Assembly (NCBI RefSeq): GCF_023716865.1
Contig: NZ_CP092417.1
Coordinates: 908,001 to 972,000, forward strand
Origin: Endozoicomonas sp. SCSIO W0465
Lineage (GTDB): Bacteria > Pseudomonadota > Gammaproteobacteria > Pseudomonadales > Endozoicomonadaceae
Direction: 5' to 3'
Length of the DNA stretch: 64,000 nt
How positions within the stretch are numbered: the stretch's first letter is position 1; each line of letters opens with the position of its first letter. Made by a program: the position numbers and the translations under genes. Below the pieces are notes generated by a model. It was not told the DNA's origin and did not search any database. It saw only the letters and a program-made list of their open reading frames with translations. Of this stretch, positions 53,565-61,441 are shown piece after piece.

Positions 53565-54908
53565 ATGTCTATGGCGCGTAAATATTTTGGTACTGATGGA
53601 GTTCGGGGAAAGGTTGGTGAATTTCCCATCACACCGGACTTTGTCCTGAAGCTGGGTTGGGCCGCAGGCCGGGTACTGGCTGAGGAAGGTGAAGGGAAGG
53701 TCATTATTGGCAAAGATACCCGCATTTCCGGCTATATGTTTGAGTCCGCTCTTGAGGCAGGTCTGTCTGCTGCCGGTATTGATGTTGTCCTGACCGGTCC
53801 AATGCCGACCCCTGCTATTGCCTATCTGACCCGAACCTTTAATGGGCAGGCGGGTATTGTGATCAGCGCCTCCCATAACCCATTTTACGACAATGGTATA
53901 AAGTTCTTTGCCGGTGACGGTACCAAGTTATCCGACGACGTTGAACAAAAGATTGAAGCATTGCTCGAGTCAGAAATTGACGTGGTTGATTCCCAGAGCC
54001 TGGGAAAAGTGACCCGGATGAATGATGCTGCAGGCCGGTACATTGAGTACTGCAAGGGCAGCACTTCCCAGCAGCTGGATCTGCGTGGCATGAAAATGGT
54101 GATTGATGCCGGTCATGGTGCAACTTATCAGGTTGGACCTGCAGTTTTTTGTGAACTGGGTGCTGAAGTGATCACAATGGGCACTCATCCGGATGGCGTC
54201 AATATCAATGAGAATGCAGGCTCTACCAACCCGGAAGGCATGGCAGCCAGAGTTCGGGAAACCGGTGCGGATCTGGGGATTGCTTTTGACGGTGATGGAG
54301 ACCGGGTCATTATGGTGGATGATCAGGGGGAGATCGTCGATGGTGACCAGCTGCTCTTTATTATTGCCATGGACCGCCATTCCAGAGGAATATTGAATGG
54401 TGGTGTGGTGGGTACCTTGATGACCAATCTGGGGATGGAGAAGGCGCTTGAAGCTGCCGGGATACCATTTGCCAGGGCCAAAGTTGGTGACCGTTATGTT
54501 AATGAACTGCTGATAGCCAATGACTGGCAGCTGGGTGGTGAGTCTTCAGGCCACATTATCTGTCGCGATGCATCGACTACCGGTGATGGTATTGTGTCAG
54601 CCCTGAAAGTATTAAAAGCGATGCAAACAGCAGGTCAGTCTCTGTCAGAAATGGTAGGGGCGATTACCCTTTATCCACAAGTGATGATCAATGTTCGGGT
54701 TCAGAATAAGCGGGATACTGATGGTATTCCCGGTATTGTTGACGCGGTAAAAAAAGCAGAACGGGAAATGGCTGGCAAAGGCCGTGTACTTCTGAGACCT
54801 TCCGGAACAGAACCGGTTATCCGGGTGATGGTTGAGGGTGAAGATGGTGCCCAGGTAAAGGCTCAGGCTGAACAACTGGCAAAAGTGGTTGAGCAGGAAA
54901 TGTGCTGA
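53565..54908 (+). CDS. glmM: Phosphoglucosamine mutase
   Basis: The 447-aa enzyme converts glucosamine-6-P to glucosamine-1-P for UDP-GlcNAc. It has the phosphoserine loop ISASHNPFYDNG (Ser103), the metal loop DGDGDR (242-247) and the C-terminal phosphate site RPSGTEPVIRVM. ATG codons at 53565 and 53571 are both possible. The upstream 193-nt gap to folP has no clear promoter. Confidence 0.97.
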   Translation: MSMARKYFGTDGVRGKVGEFPITPDFVLKLGWAAGRVLAEEGEGKVIIGKDTRISGYMFESALEAGLSAAGIDVVLTGPMPTPAIAYLTRTFNGQAGIVISASHNPFYDNGIKFFAGDGTKLSDDVEQKIEALLESEIDVVDSQSLGKVTRMNDAAGRYIEYCKGSTSQQLDLRGMKMVIDAGHGATYQVGPAVFCELGAEVITMGTHPDGVNINENAGSTNPEGMAARVRETGADLGIAFDGDGDRVIMVDDQGEIVDGDQLLFIIAMDRHSRGILNGGVVGTLMTNLGMEKALEAAGIPFARAKVGDRYVNELLIANDWQLGGESSGHIICRDASTTGDGIVSALKVLKAMQTAGQSLSEMVGAITLYPQVMINVRVQNKRDTDGIPGIVDAVKKAEREMAGKGRVLLRPSGTEPVIRVMVEGEDGAQVKAQAEQLAKVVEQEMC

Positions 54909-55055
54909 TTGATGCCCGTTGCAGGCATTGGCTTATACCGGGGCTGTGTTGTCCGGGTATGGTCTTGATTTCAATCAGTTCAGAGGACTTGACTTATTGT
55001 ATGTTGGCGTCTTTCAGGTTAGTATTCCGGCCTCGCGATCAAAGAGGTAAGCGGT

Positions 55056-55802
55056 ATGCGTCAGCCACTGGTAGCCGGAAACTGGAAGATGAATGGGTCT
55101 TCAGACAGTATCCGTGAGCTTGTTGATGGAATCCTTTCTGGACTTGAAACGAAGGCTGAGGTGCTCGTTTTTCCACCTAGTGTATACGTTCAGCAGGTAC
55201 GCGACTTGCTGAAGGGGTCTCCTGTTAAATTTGGTGTGCAAAATGCCTCCGATAAGTTGTCAGGAGCCTACACAGGTGAAATCTCTCCTCTGATGGCCAA
55301 AGACCTTGGCTGTGAATATGTACTGATTGGTCACTCTGAGCGTCGCTCCCTCTATGGCGAAACCGATGCTGATGTGGCTGCGAAATTCTGTGCTCTGGTT
55401 GATCAGGGTCTGGTGCCAGTCCTTTGTGTTGGTGAGACTCTGTCGGAACGCGAAGCTGGTGACACTATGAAAGTAGTGGCTCATCAGATTAATACTGTGC
55501 TTCGAACTGCTGGTTCGGAGCGTCTGGCTAATTTTGTAATTGCCTATGAACCAGTTTGGGCTATTGGAACTGGTCTGACTGCAACCCCGGAGCAGGCGCA
55601 GGAAGTTCATGCTGAAATTCGTGCGCTGCTGGCAGAAAGCGATCCGTCCATGGCGGACAGAACCCGTGTTCTGTATGGTGGTAGCATGAAGGCTGACAAC
55701 GCGGCAGAACTGATGAGCCAGCCTGATGTTGATGGTGGTCTGATTGGTGGAGCTTCGCTGGTAGCTGCTGATTTCAAGGTGATTTGTCACGCTGCGGGAT
55801 AG
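55056..55802 (+). CDS. tpiA: Triosephosphate isomerase
   Basis: The 248-aa TIM barrel interconverts dihydroxyacetone phosphate and glyceraldehyde-3-P. Catalytic residues visible are Lys near 11 (AGNWKMNG), His93 (IGHSERR) and Glu165 (AYEPVWAIGTG). The glmM-tpiA-secG order is the one in Pseudomonas-type genomes. secG starts 2 nt later. Confidence 0.97.
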   Translation: MRQPLVAGNWKMNGSSDSIRELVDGILSGLETKAEVLVFPPSVYVQQVRDLLKGSPVKFGVQNASDKLSGAYTGEISPLMAKDLGCEYVLIGHSERRSLYGETDADVAAKFCALVDQGLVPVLCVGETLSEREAGDTMKVVAHQINTVLRTAGSERLANFVIAYEPVWAIGTGLTATPEQAQEVHAEIRALLAESDPSMADRTRVLYGGSMKADNAAELMSQPDVDGGLIGGASLVAADFKVICHAAG

Positions 55803-55804
55803 TA

Positions 55805-56212
55805 ATGGAAACCATTATTCTTCTTGTGCACGTGCTGGTAGCTGTTGGCGTGATCGCTCTGATCATGCTGCAGCAGGGCAAAGGTGCAGAAACAGGAGCC
55901 AGTTTTGGCTCAGGGGCTTCTCAAACGGTGTTTGGGAGTCAGGGCTCAGCAAACTTTCTGAGTCGTACGACCGCTATTCTGGCAACGATTTTTTTCGTAA
56001 CCAGTATCGGTTTGGCGATGATGGCCAGGCAGAAAGCTGACAGTGTTGCTGATGTCGGTTTGCCTTCTGTTCAGGTTGAACAGATTGTGCCGGTAAACGA
56101 CGCACCTTTTTCGGTTGATTCATTAGAAGATGCTACCGAAAGCGATGCGCCTGTGTTAGAGTCTCAGCCGGTTGAGAGCAGTGGCTTCAATAGCTCTGAA
56201 AACACGCAGTAA
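55805..56212 (+). CDS. secG: Protein-export membrane protein SecG
   Basis: The 135-aa protein has two membrane helices (about 2-20 and 52-72) and the loop GKGAETGASFGSGASQTVFGSQGS typical of SecG. The Glu/Ser-rich tail is longer than average. It assists SecYE translocation. The ATG at 55805 is preferred over a start inside tpiA. Confidence 0.95.
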   Translation: METIILLVHVLVAVGVIALIMLQQGKGAETGASFGSGASQTVFGSQGSANFLSRTTAILATIFFVTSIGLAMMARQKADSVADVGLPSVQVEQIVPVNDAPFSVDSLEDATESDAPVLESQPVESSGFNSSENTQ

Positions 56213-56283
56213 GATTTATAATCCTATTGATTTATAAAGAGTTTTCAGAAATAATTTAACTGTCGCTGAGAGTGACAGTTATG

Positions 56284-56370
56284 GCCGAAGTGGTGGAATT
56301 GGTAGACACGCTGTCTTGAGGGGGCAGTGCCTGTATGGGCGTACGAGTTCGAGTCTCGTCTTCGGCACCA
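56284..56370 (+). tRNA. leuU: tRNA-Leu (anticodon GAG)
   Basis: The 87-nt class II tRNA has acceptor stem GCCGAAG/CTTCGGC, an anticodon loop TTGAGGG with GAG, a long variable arm, T loop TTCGAGT and encoded CCA at 56368-56370. It reads CUC/CUU codons. Its position after secG matches leuU in E. coli. Confidence 0.96.
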
Positions 56371-56723
56371 ATAGAGTCAATGAGTTATGGGAGTTTTGGA
56401 ATAGACTTACATAGTCTTTTACAAAAAAATACCCAAAAAAAGCGGCCAAAAAAAACAGCCTCTTAATAGTACTTTGATTCATTACTGTTGTTTGACAATA
56501 GTCGTATATACAAGGCCTGAGATGGTCTTTTTTTGTATCTTCGTTTTCTTTATCTCGTTCCTTTGACTTCCTGTGTCTTACGGATATAAACCTTCTTGAC
56601 TTCCGGGGTTTGGTGTCCGGATACCTTTCCTTCATGATGAGTATAATTCGACAACTCAGCAACAATTACATCACGTAACCTATTGCTTCCTTATATTAGG
56701 TTGCACCAGAGTGGCGGGGTTTG
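56371..56723. other. Spacer between tRNA-Leu and the F-box/WD40 gene
   Basis: The 353-nt spacer begins with A-rich runs (CAAAAAAATACCCAAAAAAAG) and contains the possible integrase remnant. No terminator for the tRNA was recognised beyond the local AT-rich sequence. Confidence 0.4.
56551..56695 (-). pseudogene. Possible integrase C-terminal remnant next to tRNA-Leu
   Basis: On the minus strand a 45-codon frame without a start reads RLRDVIVAELSNYTHHEG and then SGHQTPEVKKVYIRK before a stop. The GH..(x)..Y spacing resembles the end of a tyrosine recombinase with its catalytic Tyr. The location beside a tRNA 3' end fits an island integration scar. No copy of the tRNA 3' end was found further downstream, so this is only suggestive. 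Confidence 0.3.
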
Positions 56724-58469
56724 TTAAGAGGTGTTGGAAATAGTGAGGTGGTGAGTACGAAGGGTAATTTCTGCCACGTTAGCAGCCTGTTTCAACAGCC
56801 AGATTTTGGTGGGGCCATCGCCAAGGGTTGTTACAAGGTGGCTGCCATCGGGGCTGAAGCGGCCACTTTTCACCGATTTAGCGTGGCGAATGGTGTCTTT
56901 TTTCTGCCATTGTCCGGCAAAAATCCCCCAGATTTGGGTTGTGTGATCCTCAGAGGCTGTTGCAAGGTGGGTTCCATCGGGGCTGAAGCTGACACTATTT
57001 ACCTGGTTTGAATGAACGATGGTGGCTTTTTCCTGCCAATGCCCGTTAACAATCCCCCAGATTTTGGCGGTTCCATCGTGTGAGGCTGTCGCAAGGTGAC
57101 TTCCATCGGGGCTGAAGCTGGCATTCATTACCTGGTCAGAGTGCTGGATGGTCGCTTTTTCCTGCCATTTCCCAGCAACTAGTCCCCAGATTATGGCGGT
57201 GTTATCAAAAGAGGCTGTCGCAAAGTGACTGCCATCGGGGCTGAAGCTGGCATCGCTCAACTGAGCAGAATGCTGTATGAAGAATTTTTTATGCCATTGT
57301 CCGGCATCAGGCTCCCAGATTATCGCAGTTTTATGACCAGATGTCATAAGGTGGCGTCCATTGGGGCTAAAGCTGGCGTTGATTACCGGTTTAAGATGTT
57401 GGATGGTAGCTTTTTCGTACCATTGTCCGGAAACAAGTTCCCAGATTTTGGCCGTGGTATCCCGGGAGGCCGTTACAAGGAGACTTCCATCGGGGCTGAA
57501 GTTGGCATTCATCACCCAATTAGAATGGTGGATAGTGGCTATTTCCTGCCATTGCCCGGCAACAAGTCCCCAGATTTTAGCGGAGTGATCGAGAGAAGAT
57601 GTTACAAGATAAGTTCCATCGGGGCTGAACTTGGCATTCATCACCCAATCAGAATGTTGGATGGTCGCTTTTTCCTGCCATTGTCCGGCAACAAGCTCCC
57701 GGATTTTGGCGGTGTGATCTTCAGAGGCTGTCACAAGGTAACGCCCCCCGGGGCTGAAGCTGGCATTATTCACCCAATTTGAATGTTGGATGGTGGCTTT
57801 TTCCAACCATTGCCCCGCAACAAGCCTTAAGATTTTAGTGGTTTTATCGCGAGAGGCTGTCGCAAAGTGAATTCCGTCGAGGTTGAAGCTGGTATTGTCC
57901 ACCGTGCCAGAATGATGGGCGGTGTATACATTTTGGCAGGTTAAAAGCTTTGTGTTAGCTAATAGTTGGGCAATGTTGAAAAATAATATCTCAGGGAAGT
58001 ATTGATGCTCCAGGATATTATCTAACTGGCCGGCTAATTCTTTTCCTTTGTTGCTAAATCCTGTTAGCCAGCTTCTGACGAATAAATGGTAGTGCTCAAC
58101 GGGTTGTAGAAAAGGTTGATGGTGGCGACTTCGACTGAAAGCGAGGGCTTGTAAGTGATTTTTATCAACAAGTGCTTCCCAGAGGCTGTTTACTCGCTTG
58201 CAAGCAGAAACATTTCTTATGTCCAGGTTGGAAAGGATTTTTACCACCAATTCATTTGGAAGGGCTGTTATACCTTTGTTAGCAAAAATTTCCGATCGTC
58301 CAAATGAGTTACCCGGGCACTTTGTTGAATTGTGTAGCTGCCAGCTGTTTTTTTGATGAGACTTTCTTTTATGAGACTTTTCATCTTGATTAGAAACAGA
58401 GCCAACGGTCGAGCTGGTACTGGGTATGTCATAGAGTGATGCGCTTGCATTGTGATGCTTTTCAATCAT
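56724..58469 (-). CDS. F-box / WD40 repeat protein, paralogue 4
   Basis: The protein is 581 aa. Residues 1-60 are Ser/Lys-rich and probably disordered. Residues 66-105 are an F-box (ITALPNELVVKILSNLDIRN, then C.RVN.LW). Residues about 185-565 are nine WD40 repeats of about 42 residues, each like HSNWV.NASFSPDG..L.TAS.D.TAKIW, far more regular than the propellers at 1039-7496. The F-box plus WD40 order is that of FBXW ubiquitin-ligase receptors, but nine repeats exceed the usual seven or eight blades. It is transcribed against the neighbouring core genes and sits between two tRNAs, as an island cargo would. An AGAGAA precedes the ATG. Confidence 0.85.
   Translation of the reverse strand: MIEKHHNASASLYDIPSTSSTVGSVSNQDEKSHKRKSHQKNSWQLHNSTKCPGNSFGRSEIFANKGITALPNELVVKILSNLDIRNVSACKRVNSLWEALVDKNHLQALAFSRSRHHQPFLQPVEHYHLFVRSWLTGFSNKGKELAGQLDNILEHQYFPEILFFNIAQLLANTKLLTCQNVYTAHHSGTVDNTSFNLDGIHFATASRDKTTKILRLVAGQWLEKATIQHSNWVNNASFSPGGRYLVTASEDHTAKIRELVAGQWQEKATIQHSDWVMNAKFSPDGTYLVTSSLDHSAKIWGLVAGQWQEIATIHHSNWVMNANFSPDGSLLVTASRDTTAKIWELVSGQWYEKATIQHLKPVINASFSPNGRHLMTSGHKTAIIWEPDAGQWHKKFFIQHSAQLSDASFSPDGSHFATASFDNTAIIWGLVAGKWQEKATIQHSDQVMNASFSPDGSHLATASHDGTAKIWGIVNGHWQEKATIVHSNQVNSVSFSPDGTHLATASEDHTTQIWGIFAGQWQKKDTIRHAKSVKSGRFSPDGSHLVTTLGDGPTKIWLLKQAANVAEITLRTHHLTISNTS
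56790..57920 (-). repeat. Tandem ~129-bp coding repeats (WD40 blades)
   Basis: Nine tandem units carry the shared block TTCCATCGGGGCTGAAGCTGG on the plus strand, at about 126-129-bp spacing. High nucleotide similarity between units suggests recent amplification or gene conversion and possible copy-number change. Confidence 0.8.
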
Positions 58470-59162
58470 TAAATCATTCTCTAACTATCGCAACCGAGGC
58501 GTCGGTCGATTGGACAATTGTTTCGTTGTTTAGTTCTTGGTATCCGGTAATAAACCGGTAAAAAAGCCTTCAACTTATCGTGGTGGTAGGTGAAGAAAAA
58601 ATTGTGGGCGTTTGTGCCAGGAAGGTGGAGTGGAAGATATAGAGTGCGTCGATTGTCGTCTGCTTGATTTCTCCGGGGTCAGGGCGGGTTTTACCGCTGT
58701 CGGCGTAGCCGATAATCACCAGAGGCGGTGGTAACTGCTAAACAGACTGCTGCTCACAGTCGAAGGAGAGATTGCTGCTGGTTTTTGCCAAACAGCATCG
58801 ATATTTCTTATGCGTCAGTAGCTGGGTAAGGTAACTCGGTGACCTATTGGAGCGTCAACAACAATTCAGCAACAAAATTCAGCAACAACAAAACAACAAC
58901 AAACAACAACAAGTAGGTGGGTGAGGTCTTCTTCTTTAGCATCTATGGCAATGTCTTGATCGAGTTGACAGTGGTGGGAAAAGGTAGATAATAGCAGCGT
59001 TTGTTGTATGGTATAGAGTTTAGCCACTACCATTTGTATGCTGGTTTTGTGAAGTTCTGCTGATCAGGTTAAGCACTAACTCTTTGCCGGTGGGTAGTAA
59101 ATTTGATAATGGGGAGAGGTTGTCAGCTGGCTCTTGCCGAAGTATACTGATACACACTTTGA
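58470..59162. other. Gene-poor spacer between the F-box/WD40 gene and the initiator tRNA
   Basis: This 693-nt stretch contains no supported gene. A short open stretch on the minus strand around 58640-58730 (LPPPLVIIGYADSGKTRPDP) has no start and no known family. A CAA-rich repeat lies at 58856-58912. The promoter of the metY-rimP-nusA-infB transcript should be near 59100-59150 but no confident -35/-10 pair was chosen. Confidence 0.45.
58856..58912. repeat. CAA-rich simple repeat
   Basis: An irregular run of CAACAA units with two CAATTCAGCAACAA/AATTCAGCAACAA copies. Simple repeats like this can vary in length by slippage. Confidence 0.7.
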
Positions 59163-59239
<77 letters not shown>

Positions 59240-59245
59240 AACTTG

Positions 59246-59270
59246 AAAAACCCCCTTTGCGGGGTTTTTT
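59246..59270 (+). terminator. Terminator-like hairpin after metY
   Basis: AAAAACCCC pairs with GGGGTTTTT across CTTTGC. In E. coli a similar site between metY and rimP lets a fraction of transcripts continue; NusA level could be tuned in the same way here. Confidence 0.85.
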
Positions 59271-59371
59271 ATTAGGTGGCGAGTAATTGATGTGTAATGG
59301 CTGTTCTGGCCATTGTGCGAATACATGGGGCTTTATAGCCCTTTTTTTGTTTTTTTAGCAGGTGTTCAGTC

Positions 59372-59830
59372 GTGGCAGGTAAGCAGTCGCAGCTGGAGAC
59401 ACTTATCGAGCCGATTGTGGAGTCGCTTGATTACCGTCTCTGGGGTATTGAGTTTGTTTCCCGTGGGCGGAATTCGCTGCTTCGGGTTTATATCGATGCA
59501 GAAAATGGCATCAGCCTGGATGATTGTGAAAAAGTCAGCCGTCAGGTGAGTGCCGTTATGGATGTAGAAGACCCCATTGCAGACGAATATACCTTGGAAG
59601 TATCTTCTCCGGGATTGGACAGGCCGCTGTTCCGGCTTGAGCAGTATGAGATGATGACTGGCTATGTAGCCAATCTACGCCTGAGGGTGCCTTTTGAAGG
59701 GCGCAGAAAGTATCGGGGCATCATCAAGGGAATTGAAGATCAGGATGTCGTTATAGAGGCCGATGGCCATGAGCTTCTGTTGCCAATCGAGAGTATCGAG
59801 AAGGCGCAGGTGATACCACAGTTCGACTGA
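59372..59830 (+). CDS. rimP: Ribosome maturation factor RimP
   Basis: The 152-aa protein starts at GTG (MAGKQSQLETLIEPIVESLDYRLWGIEF) and contains the RimP motif EYTLEVSSPGLDRPLF. RimP acts in 30S maturation. AGGTG precedes the start. nusA follows after 91 nt. Confidence 0.95.
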   Translation: MAGKQSQLETLIEPIVESLDYRLWGIEFVSRGRNSLLRVYIDAENGISLDDCEKVSRQVSAVMDVEDPIADEYTLEVSSPGLDRPLFRLEQYEMMTGYVANLRLRVPFEGRRKYRGIIKGIEDQDVVIEADGHELLLPIESIEKAQVIPQFD

Positions 59831-59921
59831 ATTATCCTTCAGGCCGGGCGGATATCCCGGTTTAGCGGCCAGGGATGTGTTGGCATAGGCATGGACTGGT
59901 TCAGCATAGGCGAGGCAGAGC

Positions 59922-61415
59922 ATGAGTAAAGAGATTCTGTTGGTCGTAGAGTCCGTATCCAATGAGAAGGGAGTACCGCCCGAGGTCATCTTTGAGGCGT
60001 TGGAAACCGCTCTGGCGACAGCGACCAAAAAACGGTATGAAACCGAAGTGGATATCCGGGTGGCGATCAACCGGGCTAATGGGGAGTACGATACCTTCCG
60101 TCGCTGGACTGTGGTTGCGGACGAGGATTTTGAGTTTCCCGGCATGCATCTGACGCTTGATGAAGGCAAGGAGCAGGATGAGTCTCTTGAAATCGGTGGT
60201 ATCTGGGAAGAGCCGATTGAGTCGGTCGGTTTTGGGCGTATTGCCGCCCAGACAGCCAAGCAGGTGATTGTTCAGAAGGTGCGTGAAGCTGAGCGCCTGC
60301 AGATGGTTGAACAGTACCGTGACAAAATGGGTACCCTCATTTCCGGTACCGTTAAGAAGACAACCCGTGACAGCATTATTGTGGATCTGGGCAATAACGC
60401 TGAGGCGGTATTAAAGAAAGATCAGGTCTTGCCCCGTGAAAACTTCAGAATGGGTGCTCATGTTCGGGCTTTGCTCCATGAAGTTTCCACTGAGGGGCGC
60501 GGTCCCCAGTTGATGCTGTCAAGAACAGCACCGGCCATGCTGATTGAGCTGTTTCGTATTGAAGTTCCTGAAATTTCAGAAGAAGTGATTGAGATTCGAG
60601 GTGCTGCCAGAGATCCGGGTTCTCGGGCCAAGATAGCCGTAAAAACCAATGACGGCCGGATTGATCCGGTAGGTGCCTGCGTTGGTATGCGTGGTGCCCG
60701 TGTTCAGGCGGTTTCCGGCGAACTGGGCAATGAGCGTGTTGATATTGTGCTTTACGATGATAACCCGGTTCAGTACGTGATTAACGCCATGCAGCCGGCA
60801 GAAGTGGCTTCGATCGTTGTTGATGAAGACAAAGGCACGATGGATATTGCCGTCAGTGAAGATAATCTGGCCCAGGCCATTGGACGAGGTGGTCAGAACG
60901 TCCGCCTCGCCAGTGAGCTGACAGGCTGGATCCTGAATGTCATGACCGAAGAAGATGCCGCCGCCAAGCAGGAGCAGGAAGCGGGTCGGGTGGTTCAGAC
61001 CTTCAGGGAAAGGCTGGATGTTGATGATGATCTGGCAGAACTGCTGGTGGCGGAAGGTTTTACCTCCATGGAAGAAATTGCATACGTTCCCTTGGAGGAG
61101 ATGCTGGCCATTGAAGGCTTTGATGAAGAGATCGTTGAACAGTTGCGCTCAAGGGCCAAGGATCAGTTATTGACTCAGGCCATTGCCCAGGAAGAAAAGC
61201 TCGATGGTACCCAGCCTGCTGATGACCTTCTGAATATGGAAGGTATGGAGCAGCAACTGGCCTATGAGCTGGCCAGTCGCGGTGTCGTCACGATGGAAGA
61301 CCTGGCTGAACAGTCGATCGATGACCTTCTGGATATTGAAGGAATGGATGAAGATCGGGCTGGTGAGCTGATCATGACGGCACGGAAACCGTGGTTTGAA
61401 GAAGCGGGTAACTGA
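59922..61415 (+). CDS. nusA: Transcription termination/antitermination factor NusA
   Basis: The 497-aa protein has the N-terminal RNA polymerase-binding domain (1-130), an S1 domain (GTLISGTVKKTTRDSIIVDLG near 137), two KH domains (VGACVGMRGARVQAV; NLAQAIGRGGQNVRLA) and two acidic C-terminal repeats with (D)LL.(I/V)EGM/FDE. The C-terminal pair is the gammaproteobacterial form. Confidence 0.98.
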   Translation: MSKEILLVVESVSNEKGVPPEVIFEALETALATATKKRYETEVDIRVAINRANGEYDTFRRWTVVADEDFEFPGMHLTLDEGKEQDESLEIGGIWEEPIESVGFGRIAAQTAKQVIVQKVREAERLQMVEQYRDKMGTLISGTVKKTTRDSIIVDLGNNAEAVLKKDQVLPRENFRMGAHVRALLHEVSTEGRGPQLMLSRTAPAMLIELFRIEVPEISEEVIEIRGAARDPGSRAKIAVKTNDGRIDPVGACVGMRGARVQAVSGELGNERVDIVLYDDNPVQYVINAMQPAEVASIVVDEDKGTMDIAVSEDNLAQAIGRGGQNVRLASELTGWILNVMTEEDAAAKQEQEAGRVVQTFRERLDVDDDLAELLVAEGFTSMEEIAYVPLEEMLAIEGFDEEIVEQLRSRAKDQLLTQAIAQEEKLDGTQPADDLLNMEGMEQQLAYELASRGVVTMEDLAEQSIDDLLDIEGMDEDRAGELIMTARKPWFEEAGN

Positions 61416-61441
61416 GCGGGCCACTGAGAGGAGAAGTGTGA

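Noticed and set aside
56279..56665. Minus-strand open frame covering tRNA-Leu
   Set aside because: Its C-terminal part is the antisense of the tRNA, a common source of spurious frames; only the short integrase-like stretch was kept, with low confidence.
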